From: Takakia lepidozioides
Lineage: Eukaryota; Streptophyta; Takakiopsida; Takakiales; Takakiaceae
DNA length: 64,000 bases
Direction of reading: 5' to 3'
Assembly (NCBI GenBank): GCA_030704615.1
Contig: CM060732.1
Coordinates: forward strand, 78,882,171 to 78,946,170
This document shows positions 22,801 through 34,100 of this stretch, piece by piece. Both the position numbers and the translations under genes were made by a program. The notes under the pieces were generated by a model. It had not been told where the DNA came from. It made no database searches and worked only from the letters and a program-made list of their open reading frames with translations. Numbering within the stretch: position 1 is the stretch's first letter; each line of letters starts with the position of its first letter.

Positions 22801-24047
22801 CTCCATGACATATCTCTGAAGTACAAGGTACTTGAAAATGGGGGGAATCATTGTAAGACAGCTAACTACTGTTCCAATACGTCATCCTGGTAGTCCTACA
22901 ATGATTGTTGATTAGTAAAAGCCCGGAAAACCTAAGTATCCACTCCACAAAACCTGCCATGTCAACACCTTACAATGGCATGTGAACTTTCAAGGACAAG
23001 AAAACTTTGCTCCCTATCCAGGAATGCTTAATGAGTTGAGGTGCACAGTGACTGACTGTTCAATGCACAGTGGCTTCACATTTTAAAATTGCACTTATAT
23101 TAGCAAGAACTAAAAGAGAGTATCACAGTAACCTGAACAGAACCCTCACAATAAAAGCAACCTCCTAGCCAAGATTTACTCAGTAAGTTGACGGTAATCA
23201 CTCTGGCAGCAGCACAAGCAATGCAGTAGCGAGACCACCTCCGTATCCAACAGCGCTTTAATATTCTTCAAGGAAAAACTTACAGACAGAGCAATGGTGG
23301 CAGCGTGGAGGCTTGTACTGGCAGCATTTGCGGCAGTAACGCACACGAGGATTCTGATGCACTGATGTACCCATTGTCGGCATACTCAAACTTGATGGGG
23401 GAGGGGTGGGTGTTGAAGCCAGTGGCATTGTCTGAACCTCCAAATCCTCTTCCTCAGAAACAGGCCGCCAAGATTGTGGAACACCACCCGGGTCCGTCAT
23501 GACCACCGAAAAATAGCACCATAATAGCATCACTAACTACACCCACATGTTGGACCTGATTAGATGGTGGAGAGTAATACTGTGGAGGTAACACATATCA
23601 TGTATAGACAAGGTGTACATCCAGAATGGAGCCAACTTGTGGATTTGCCCCCTCAAAAAACACTGCTCCATCTACCAATTTACTACAGAGTGAAGAGCAT
23701 CACAAAGCAGAAACTGTCCCAACTTCAGAAAGCAATAAGCTTCCGCCATGCGGAGAAAGTAGCACCAAACAGAAGGTGGTCCAGCCACAAATGTGACTCA
23801 AGGTCACTGACAATATGGGCATCAGAAACAGGAGGGCAGAGGGAAGAGAGAAACATACCAATCCATGGAAAAGGATGAGGACAAGTAGGGCAACTGCAGT
23901 TTCAGAGCCGCCCTTCAAGACTTCTGGTGCATAGAAGCAGATGACAACTGAATAGTAGGAAACCCCAACCACAGCAAGGACCACCAGAATCATGAGGGAT
24001 CCCACCACCTTCAGACCAGTGCAAAACTGGAACACATTCCATGCCAT
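19802..24047 (-). CDS. DHHC-type protein S-acyltransferase, PAT13/14-like, 7 exons
   Basis: DHHC enzymes transfer palmitate from palmitoyl-CoA, through an acyl-cysteine intermediate, onto cysteines of target proteins at Golgi, plasma or vacuolar membranes. Exons (minus): 24047-23859, 23536-23284, 22738-22647, 22358-22232, 20715-20630, 20337-20272 and 19924-19802. All junctions keep phase, giving 311 residues. The order is two N-terminal membrane spans (from MAWNVFQFC), DPGGVP, the cysteine-rich RYCRKC...[11 protein letters not shown], catalytic DHHC (residues 156-159) in [19 protein letters not shown], two more spans, a TTxE-type motif (NTTTIE), and a C-terminal NFEQVFG block ending DLDSQEL. 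The start at 24047 fits the family. An in-frame ATG 39 codons upstream (24164) is an alternative. Intron 4 carries an antisense LINE fragment, yet all exons remain intact, so the gene looks functional. Confidence 0.93.
20865..22095 (+). mobile_element. 5'-truncated LINE copy A, inside an intron of the DHHC gene
   Basis: Plus-strand sequence encodes the C-terminal part of a non-LTR retrotransposon polymerase: ORF 20954-21418 reads [20 protein letters not shown] ... [15 protein letters not shown]. It is closely similar to 46.4-47.2 kb (minus) of this window. After 21418 the frame is shifted but continues with a zinc-knuckle-like [13 protein letters not shown] (about 21560-21600), broken by a stop. 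The 3' end consists of three related units starting CAAACTGKSCGCGGG at 21885, 21966 and 22036. The catalytic polymerase motifs are missing, as expected for 5' truncation during target-primed integration. It lies antisense to its host gene. Confidence 0.85.
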
Positions 24048-25984
24048 TGTGAGGCGAGGCCGAAAAAGTACTGCCAGCAACGCTGCCCAGTTGCGGCCGC
24101 CCCCGTTTCCGAAACCCCTCTTCAAAGATTTCCACGCCAGGTTGCCTGCCTTTGGTGCTGACAATAATTACTATCTAAACAATGTATGTCTTTGAGTCCC
24201 TCTGAAATCCAACTCCGATTCCCCTCATTCAAACACAATCTGCTCCATGCTTCCACGTGCCTGTGTTGGCCTGTCTACCTATGTAACTAAGTGAAGATTG
24301 GTGACTGATGTGTGAAGTGCAACCAAAACAAACCCCCAGCGTTTCTTATATGAGGAAATGCTCAATCTTTTGTAGTCACCTCCCATGAGCTTCAGGTTCA
24401 TACCTCTGATTGCATCGCACCGGCGCATTCATTTCTCAAACGATATCGAACCCTGCTACCTCAAATATGATCCACTGCCCAATTGATACACAAAAGTCTG
24501 TAAACATACTTCAGAGGTCTTCACTTTCACTCCAACTCTTGACCCAAAACGTTCTTGTGCCGAAAGAGACTTAGCAGGCATGCCCGAGAACTATACGTGT
24601 GCCCGAGTGAGAGAAGGAAAAAGGCATGTAAAGTATACACGACGAATCTGCACAACAGGACAAGAACGACACAATTCATACCAAAAACAATTGTCAAATG
24701 CACCCTTTCAACACAGTGATTGAAAGGACCACAAGGTACATGCATATTATACAAGTAGAGCTCCACAAATGCGAAACCTACAACAATAGAGCACAGTAAC
24801 CCGCAGACAAAGGCCGCGATAACACTCACCCACACCAGTGCCTGGGAGACACTCAACTAGCACATCATTTAGGTCCACCTCAGGCTCTCCTTCACCCACA
24901 GAAGAAACCCACAACAGACCAGTCTTTTCCCTGCAAATCAAAGACCTCTTCCAATGCATACCTAGATCCCAGGCACTCCTACCCATCAATCAAGCATGTG
25001 TCCTCTTCCAACAGTTCCAGCTTCGCCACGCAGGGAACCACACTGGGTCCCGCCAGACAGCACTTATATACACAGGTACAGGATCTCTGGTACACTCGGG
25101 ATTTCTTTCTTCGCATATCGTAGACTTCGTTCAATCCTATCACTGTTTGCCCGGCCTTCCACAATCAGTTTGGTTCATTGCGCATTCCGCAGTGTAGAGT
25201 CTTTCGCAGGGTTTCTCAATCGACATCTGACTTCCAATACATATCTATTGATCACAGTGTCTGAATGTGTTGGCACTTTCTGAGACACCTAATCATGGGG
25301 TATTCTTGTCTGATTGCCCCATCAACACTCTGGTCCTAGCCGGACATTTATAGTCATGCTCAAAGGCCTTTCTTTCTTCTTGTTTATAGGTGTCTGAAGT
25401 GTGCTTTGATTCCAGTTACAGAGGTATTATCACATCTCATCTCATGGCAAAAAAGAGAAGCACTTTAGCTGGCCTCCAGTTGAATGTGAAGGGAACAGCA
25501 GAGGCCAAGCAGGAGCATGGTGGTTGAAGGCAGAGGGCAACCAGAAGATGGATAGAAGCATTGGTGCTGCTGTCACTGACCACTGTCAGGCCTTTGGCAA
25601 TCTGGAGCTTGGGTGTTCCTTTGTATCTTCATCGTGCTGGTTTTGGATATTTGAAGCTTAGACTAGCTGCTTATGTGTCGAGACCATCAGGACTTGTTTT
25701 AGTATACTTATTCTAAGACATCCATTTGAGCCTCATCCGGCTCAGCTCACTCATACCAGAAGGGGGTGGCTGGTTCAGAAAGATTTGATTTATATAATGA
25801 AGCCCCAATTGCACTGCTTGGAATAATAAAACAAAACCTCTGTAAGACCCTTCTCTCGAGAGTCCAATGTGATGGTGAATGAAAAGAATCTCATAGAGAG
25901 AAAAATAATCTACAAGATTCAAGTATTTAATTGGTTCGTGTACAAGCTGCTGTCCAACCAAACCTCGGACGGCGACACTACAGC
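24048..25984. other. Upstream region of the DHHC gene and 3' flank of IWS1
   Basis: No independent gene is supported. A hydrophobic minus-strand ORF at 24527-24856 lacks family motifs. It may be part of a spliced 5' leader or chance. About 300 bases adjacent to 25985 are probably the IWS1 3' UTR. Promoter elements of the acyltransferase gene cannot be picked out with confidence. Confidence 0.35.
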
Positions 25985-28900
25985 TTAATGGTAGTTAACA
26001 ACACCCCGACCCTCCACGCTGATCTTGGATGCTTGCAGATTCTTCTTCTTTGGAGTCTTCAGTTGTTGCAGTTTCTTGTTCATCTGTAGTGGTATTAAAA
26101 AATAATCCAGACGTTCCACTTTAACAAACAGGAATGCAGTTTAAACACTGACATCGTCATTGACTAGAAACATGATGTTGCAGCACTGCTTTTGTCTGCC
26201 TTGGTACTAATGTGAGTGTGTGCATGGGACGAGGTTTTCCCTTCCTCACAAAAGGAAAAATAAAAGAGAGAAGGTGCAGTCTCTACCTTTGACCGCTTCT
26301 CATCTTGCCTCAGCTGCTTGGCACGAATGCGTACATCATCAGGATTCACCTTTGACTCAGGTCGCCTCACGAAATCGAGTGGGAGTGCCTCAGGTCTGGA
26401 GGCATGCTGTCGATAGCCAACCTCCCCAGGTTTTGGCTCCCTGCAAAATTTATGTTGGATGATGCTGAATAATCTCATCTTCATAAAGTAAAGAATCGTG
26501 ACAGCAGATGCAGAAGTTTTTCTGTTGTGTAGTTTCTTAAAAAGAGTTTCCTTGCAGAGGCATACGGTTGGAAGTGGAGAAATCACTCACTCTGATTGGT
26601 GCACCATATCAAGGTCATCTCCTCTCTCCATAAGCCTCGGCTTGGAGATGGGCCTGTACATGGAGCAAAAGGACATCAACAAAATGGACTGTCAGACGCC
26701 AATAAAGACACCTTGAAGATAATCCTGGAATTGGTACTCCAAAGCTGAAACTGAAGCACCTCACTAGTTTTAAGTCACACTAATATGAGAGTGGACACAC
26801 ACTTGACAGGGAAAAGAGCGGAATATATTTTCCAACATACAACACAGCATATCTGCATCATGGGTTACTAGCATTGCCTAGACCTATGGCACCAAACAGA
26901 TGACTAGACTGGACCAGTTTACTTCAGTTCCCAGTATCTACTAGTTGCAGGTCTCAGGCAAAAGCCACCTGCACATGCTGGCTGAAGGTCATTGTAACCA
27001 ATGCTTAAGGACAGGGACGCTGAAGGAATATATGAAGACTAGACTCACTTTTTCACTGGTGTTCTTCTTGGTTGAGGTCTATCCTCATCGTAGCTCCGAA
27101 GATCCTCATACCGTGTACTCTTCTGGAAAATAGGACGGCTCTGTGTGCATAGACAGAGAAACAGCATAAATAAGTGAGGAGTCAGGGTGAATGTTGCTTG
27201 AACAATCACGACACCTAATACAAGTTGGACAGAACATCCTGGTGATATGTCTTCCTGAAGAAGGCAAAAAGCATCCTTGCGTTCAGAGGCCTCTTCAAAG
27301 ATTTTCTCTCAAATCTGCTCCTTGAAATATGTATGATAGAGTAGTTAGATCTATGTCAATAGGTACATACCCACTTATCCACCAAGTCTCTAGATAATTT
27401 CTTGTTCAAGGGGGTCTCCTCTGGTAGTTTTGACAGAAACATAACCACCTGTAGCCCCCCAACGTTCCAAAAGAGCCCCACTTCACATCAGGCATCGTCG
27501 TTGTGCATACATAACATAATAAACAGTGTACTTAAAGCAGGGCCAACATCAAGATGATACCTGCTGCAAGTAACATTGATACCATTGACCCTTCAGCATA
27601 AAATGTAATTCTATTGAAGCAAGCCAGTGGGTGGTGAAAAATCACTCCTACTCATATGCCACAATGCCAGAATGTATACCTCAAAAGTGGTGTGACCCTC
27701 TTCTCACATGAGTATGAACTGACTGACGATGGCTTTCTGAACGTCAGATATACAAGAGCAAGACAAACGATGCACCGACCTTCCCAAGGCCACTCTTCTT
27801 GAGCTGCTCACGCCTCTCAAATAGCTCAACGTCAATCGGCAACTGCATTGCACCCCGACAAGGCTCTCTTAGCGTTGGAGAACTAAAGACTGAAAAAAAT
27901 ATTAGCAAGTATATGTACTCTTGCTTGAGAGTAAACCAATGTCTTTGTTTCCAAAAGAAATCTCAGGCACCTAGATTTACAGAAAAAGCTCAACATTTGA
28001 CAAAATCTCTGCGCACTCATAGACCTATCCATCACAAGAAACAAAAAAATTCGAATCTGCTCCCTGAGACCAGAGTTATTGCATTTATCTCCATTTTAAG
28101 GACAATGTGAACAGTGGGCTTACATCAGTCAGTAGCCTGAGAAGGGCAGTGCGGATGTTGATGTTTGGTAATGAACCATCTGGTAGTGGCTCCAGCCAGT
28201 TCTTGAGTGATGAAAGCACTCCCCGATCCAAAAACTCCTGCTGCAGCTGTCGCCTGCAATCCAATCCAATCAAATTTTCATATGTTGACCTTCAGTTTGT
28301 CAATATGCTTCCTATTAAAGAACAAGCAAACCCCTAATAGGAACCTCTTCCTTCCACATATATTAGTAGCAAAGATCTGGCTAACGAGGTTTCTTCCACT
28401 CCCATTCAATAACTTGTATCTTTGTGCCTACTATTACAATACCAAGGGCAGGGCACATTATGTCTTACTTCTCAAGCACATTCAATAGTTCAGGAAGCAT
28501 CTTAAGCTTCTCAATAGCAGGTTTTGACGCACGGTTGAGGTCAGCGTCAGTCTCAGCTGCAACATCCAGCTTCGCCATGAACTGCTCCACAAACATCGCA
28601 ATCTCCTCAGGTGTCCGCTCAAACTTTTTGCGCCTTTTCCCACCTTTGAACAGCTTGACCAGTTCATCCTCATCCTCTTCTTCGGCTTCCTCTGCCTGCC
28701 AACCATATTCCACTTAAGCCACGAGCCAGGCAGAAATCTTCTTTCACTAAACCCTGTTGGACCACAACAAAATCTTGGGGCAATAGCAAGCGTCGTAACA
28801 AACTCACCTTCAGGCCCCATTAATGCTCACCCATGTCAAAACTATATCCAAACTCTACTTCCAGTTACAACATAATAGGAAAATACCGATGACAGCAAAA

Positions 28901-30450
28901 CTATTGAACATAAAATTCCATGAAAGGAAACTGATGACATTAATTAGGGAATGTTCAAAGTAAATAGCTGAGAGGGAAAACACGACGTGTAATGGCTGCC
29001 AATGAAAAATATAAGCAGCCAACCTACCACCAAACCAGAAGGACCAGTAACTGAAGATAGAAGAATAGGGTCACGAAAAACACATCACAAAGCTGGTGTC
29101 AACCTGTGGGGCCTCCCCAGCTGAGGCTGCCTCTCCATCACTGATATAACGATTGTCTCCTTCCACACCTGTGTCATCAATGAAGTTGTGATCCTCATCA
29201 TCAGGCACACCTTCCTTGTCTTCCTGCTTTTCACAGTAAAACAACCAAGATTAGCTCAAAGACATTGAGGAAGTAGAACCTTGTCTTGGCCAGTTAAATA
29301 GCAGATTCCTGCCAGGTAGAGATATCATCATACAAAATATTGACCTACAGCTATGAGATGCCACAGGTGACACGGTTTGAGGCCCCAAGTTGAGTATGTT
29401 TAAAGGCATTGGAATCAAACAATCTCCATTGGTCTCCCTACCCTTTCAGACTCTGATAGCAAGGCAGAAGTGTTCCAAGCTACTTATTATAGGTCTGCAA
29501 TCAGTTCAGAAACCTTCACAGAAAATGAGAACATTTCACGGCTCAAAAGTATTGATCCACTCAACCCTCGTTTTCAAAGAGCTTGCTTTGCGCCAAAATT
29601 GTCCGGCCACAGTTTAGGATACACTTGTACATTATAATACCCTAATGCAAGACAGAAGTGATTTACGGGTCCAAATACTTAGGAGATGATAGTAGTTCAA
29701 TTTGAGCTACAAACACAAACCTTTACGACAACAGCCTACAACCACTCTAACTTGTTTGGATGATCATGGGTTACATGTGACTCGTTACAGAAGTGTTTGC
29801 GAAGTCAGTCATTTGGACTGCACATCGTCAGACTGTTCCACGCACGGGCATTGAAAATAATTTATGCGAGGGTTCGTCACTTCTTTGTACTTGCCCGAAA
29901 ATCCTTTGAGACAAAGAACAAGACGAGAAACGAAAGAAATCGTCGAGGGTATTGGCGCACAACCAACCTCTGAATCGTCACCTCCAGCAACTGAGTCCCA
30001 CATCTCTTTCATCTCCTTCTCCCCTTTCTTTCCCACATGGTCCAATCCCTGCTTCCCCGAGCCCTTGCTAACTCCCTTAACAAGCCTAGCCAACTTATCC
30101 GCTGTGCTCCCAACAGACTTGCGCTTTTTGCCCTCAGATTTCCCCTGTAAACCCTCCTTGGACTTTCGCACCTTCTTACGGACCTCCCCATCGTCTCTAC
30201 TCCTGTACCTTCCGGAGCGCTCATCTTCCTCTGGCGAAGCAGCCTCCACAACGCTCTTCTTCACCAACCGCTTTCTAGGTTTTTCCTTAGGGGTTTCGGT
30301 TTCCTCATCGCCGGAGTCAGGTGCTTGCGATGCAGAAGGCGAATTCCCCTCCTCCTCCCAGTCATCTTCAAGAGCAACAGGCTCCGGTGTTCCCTCTCTG
30401 GACTGCTCATCAGGATCGTACGTCAGTTCCCCCTCTTCATCCCGCTCCAT
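25985..30450 (-). CDS. IWS1: Transcription elongation factor IWS1/SPN1, 10 exons
   Basis: IWS1 (Spn1) binds SPT6 and elongating RNA polymerase II in the nucleus. In Arabidopsis it also acts in brassinosteroid-responsive expression. Exons (minus): 30450-29968, 29223-29104, 28695-28469, 28253-28124, 27842-27780, 27448-27371, 27140-27049, 26653-26591, 26440-26287 and 26083-25985. All phases agree, giving 502 residues. Residues 1-160 are acidic/basic and disordered (MERDEEGELTYDPDEQ). The TFIIS N-terminal (LW) domain, about 245-375, includes KFERTPEEIAMFVEQF, LLNVLEKRQLQQEFLD, GVLSSLKNWLEPLPDGSLP, NIRTALLRLLTDLPIDVE and NKKLSRDLVDKWSRPIF. The C-terminus has YRQHASRPEALPLDFV and ends KISVEGRGVVNYH. 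An in-frame ATG 15 codons further upstream is possible. Confidence 0.95.
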
Positions 30451-31116
30451 GCTTACAGCCTTCCGCACCTCACACTTGCCCAAAAAATTCCACACTACCC
30501 AATTTTGTACCAGAAATCTAGCACAGCATGAGACCGCAATCCACAGCCAAATGACGATGCATTAACTTACGATCTCTTCCGCATCAGAACTCTGCAAATG
30601 AGACAAGACAGTGAGCGAGAGAGGCAGCGAGAGAGAGAGACTCGCCTTCTTCAACTACTCTTCTTTTTCTCCCTTTTTTATTTTATTAATGAATTTTCTG
30701 AACACGGGGCAAAAAAGGATTTGGATTCTTCTTCTATTTATAGACATCCGATCGAACCTCAAGACATATATCAACCGTCCGATCTTTATATTTTGGAGTA
30801 CCATCTCACGCCGTTAATACTGTACGAATCAACGATAAGCATGTGACGTCTAAGGTCTCTCTCTACGGCATTTCGACTCAGTTGAGCTAATTATGAGAAA
30901 TAACGGACCCTGTACTACTAGATGGTCATTAAAGACGTCGTAATTAATGATTGGGAAGGTTAGGGTTAAGAGGAGGGTTCGAACCCAGAGTCGCATCGCG
31001 TGCGAAGGCCGTGACTCCCGCGCTGTGGGGTGTATACGATTGGTGATGGAGGAGGGAGCGATGGCGGGCGCGAAGACGGCGAGGATGCGGAGAGAGATTT
31101 GAAGGCGGAGGCGGGC
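30451..31116. promoter_or_regulatory. Divergent promoter shared by IWS1 and the large nuclear-protein gene
   Basis: The two start codons lie 666 bases apart on opposite strands, so promoters and 5' leaders of both genes must fit here unless distal. A GA-rich tract (about 30600-30645) lies on the IWS1 side. TATA-like CTATTTATAG lies near 30735-30747, and TTATATTTT near 30786. A short upstream ORF on the plus strand (ATG near 31048, about 18 codons) precedes the chosen start of the right-hand gene. The sites are assigned by position only. Confidence 0.5.
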
Positions 31117-34100
31117 ATGCGGTTAGATGAGGCGGAGGAGGGGAATTTGGAAAGGAGGGGGAGGATGGCGGATGTGAGAGATGCGAGTGATGAGGTGAAC
31201 AAGATGGATTTTCAGCAAGTGGTGCGCATTTTGGTAGACACTGATACCGATTCTCATTTCATTGTGTCCGCCTCCCGCACCTCCACTGTCGCAGAGCTTC
31301 GAGGTTAGTTGTTTGTGGTTTTCTCTCCTGCTTTGTGTTGTATGTAGACAATTTGGTTATGAGTTTTGTTCTGGCTCTTCGTTTCCTTGGATGTGGCTCT
31401 ACGGTTACTTCTCAAATTCGTGTTCGCAGTTTGCGAGGCTCTCACATTGATTTGTGGATGGGGTTGTGAGTGGTCAATATGGAGGCGAGTTGTTTTGTGT
31501 TTTTTGGCTGTTTAAGTGTGTAATTGGGTCCCGAAATGTATCGAAGTCGGGTGTACATTGCTTAGGATTTGGTGTAAAAAAACTCTAAATCGGGGCTGTA
31601 CCAGAGTCAGCATTGTCATTGCTGTGGGTCCTTGACGGTTTGCTAGGCAGGGTTCTTGATATGAGTTTCGTACCTTTCTGCTGCGTTTTGGTATCACCCC
31701 TGGCAGAGTTTTGTCTGTTAGTGCATAAAAATTGCTGCCCGGGATTGGTGCAAAGATAGTATATTTTCCGATGAATGCCTCGAATTCTCCCTTTCTGTTT
31801 TGTGGTTCTATCCTATCAAACTTACTTTGGTCACCTGGCACATTTCTGTCTCCAGAGCTTATCAAGATGACTCACAGGCATTGTTTTCCTGAGGAAGGAG
31901 AGGTCATCATCGGCAAGCTTTTGGTACGCTCTACATTCCAAGCTAATGGTGCTGGTCACCACAGGGTCATATACATTACTGTTCACATAAAGTCTGCTTA
32001 AAAACTTTCGGAATGCACGTACTCAGATATTGGGACGATGATGCTCAGATAAGCAGATTGGAAAAGTCTAACAGAAATTGGCATGTTCCCAGGTTTCAGG
32101 TGGTGAATATGGCTATCATCTTGCAGACTATCTTCGCATTGGACAAGTATACAATGCTTGGGAGGGCAAGGTTTTGGCAGAGGTTCGGCAGCCTAACTAC
32201 AATGCGAGTAACTTGGCCACCAGCGCATGTGCAAGGAATTCACTCTTTGTACCAAGAGGTGGTGGTGATAACCGATTTCGTGACAATCAATTTACCAAAT
32301 ATCCTCCAAAATCTCCAGGCAACAGTTTTCAAACCCTTCAAGGTGATGCCATTTTGGTAGAAGATAGAAGTAAACTGTTATGGAAACCCCAAGGTGCGGA
32401 TTATCTTGTACCTGCTGGGAATGGCAACTTGTCTGTGAGGTCTGACGTCCCTCAATTGTCTGAAGTTATTGCTAAACAATTTCTTGGGAACCAGCCGATA
32501 AAAGATCCTTCACAGCCTACGGTTGACTGTCTTCCTAGCTATCAAGGTCATGCCTTTTCTCCAGACAATACAGGTAAGCTCTCCCTGAAACCCAAAGGTG
32601 TGACGAATCTTGTACCTGTTGGGATTGGCAATGTCTCAAGTGGGTTTGGGGTCCCTCATTTGTCTGGAATTGCTGCTGCGCTTGATTCATCAAAGCCTGG
32701 AGCTGGAAGCTGCTTGTTGGAGGAGGGAGATTTGGCTTTCTCTGAAGGCATATCTGTTCGTCCTTCAGCGGGAGGCAATTCTCCTTCAAAACGTGCCAGG
32801 AATTTGTTGTTGTGGGAGCAAGATCCCATGGCCGGTGGGGGGTGTAGTTATAAAGGCATGGACGATCAATTGATGGTGACCCAAGCTCCACCTGCACCAG
32901 TGTCTCAGGAGCAAAACCACTTGTCAAATCAGGCAGAAGGTATTGGTGAAGAAGATGCTAGGGACACTGGGAGGCCTCATTCTTTCTTGAGAAGGGAAGA
33001 AGCACGGTCAGAGGCTGATATGGCAGCATCAGGCTTGCACCATCAAAAGAAGGGAAAAGAGACTGCCAAGCAAGGGATGAAAGGCTTTCCCAGGGCAGCT
33101 ACAGATACAATCAGAACTGAGACCACGATCATGCCTCCCAGGAATGGGGGCACTGATACTCTTCTTACAGACAGCAACACTCACATGGTGGGAAAGAAGA
33201 GAGAAGGGTCTGACAATAGTCAAAGGATTTCAAAATCACGGAAGACCATTGAAGGTTCACCTGTCAGCAGCACCTGCAACAAGACCATGGAAAATGTCGC
33301 GCTAGTGAAAGAGATAGGGAGCGTCGTACCTGACACTGAGAGAGTAAAAGAGATCAGCCTCAACAGCAAACGCTCCAGGAGCACTTTGGGTGTGCCAGAC
33401 ACCAGAGAGCACAAATTTAAGCCTTCAGTTGAAGACAGTATCGGTACTGTTTGTGGACAGGACAAGGTCAAGGAGAAGAGGAAGAAAAGAAGGGTCCGGA
33501 GCGGGACTCTTATGAGGACCAGTGAAATAACTCCAGAGGACAAAGGCCATGTAGTTGATGATACTGCAGCAACCAGAGAGGAACTAGACATCTCACTGAG
33601 GGGAGGTACCAGCGTGGCATGTGAACGAGGCGAAGTTAAGGAGAAAGGAAAGAAAAAGAATGAGGCGACAGGTTTAAGCATTTTAGGGGCAAATGATTTT
33701 GATAAACTGCCCTCAGGAACCACTGGAAATGAAAGTAGAGATGCTTATACCACCAGAGAAAGGGAGCCAGATGGTGATACAAGCATACGTAGCAGACAAG
33801 TGGAGATTAGATCAGCAAAGGAGAAGAACACAGCATGTGGGCCTCTACAGGTGGATGCTGTGAGTAAGCTGCCCAGGAGATGTCTAAGTACCACTGGAGG
33901 CACTGTTACTGGTGGGATTACTCTTGAGAGTCAGGAAAATATTGGTATAGAAAAAGTGAAGAAGAACAGGAAAGGAAAGAAGAAAGGTACCACAGTGACT
34001 AATTCAGGCGCCGTAAATGGCACTGCTGGGGTGGAATCCACAAACCCTGGTGAGCTGTCACAGAAGGATGTTAATTCCACAAATGCACACAAATCACAGC

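Noticed and set aside
24527-24856. Hydrophobic 109-codon minus ORF
   Set aside because: No family motif and no phase-matched join to the DHHC gene; at most a 5' leader.
29864-30565. 233-codon plus ORF opposite IWS1 exon 1
   Set aside because: It is an antisense shadow of the acidic/basic low-complexity exon, which is supported by the full IWS1 exon chain.
30965-31000. tRNA-like T-arm word GGTTCGAACCC upstream of the orphan gene
   Set aside because: The word is palindromic and looks like a B box, but no acceptor stem, anticodon arm or D arm can be folded on either strand.
31732-32360. Plus-strand ORFs in alternative frames over the first introns and exon 3 of the orphan gene
   Set aside because: They cross splice sites that give a consistent phase in the chosen frame.
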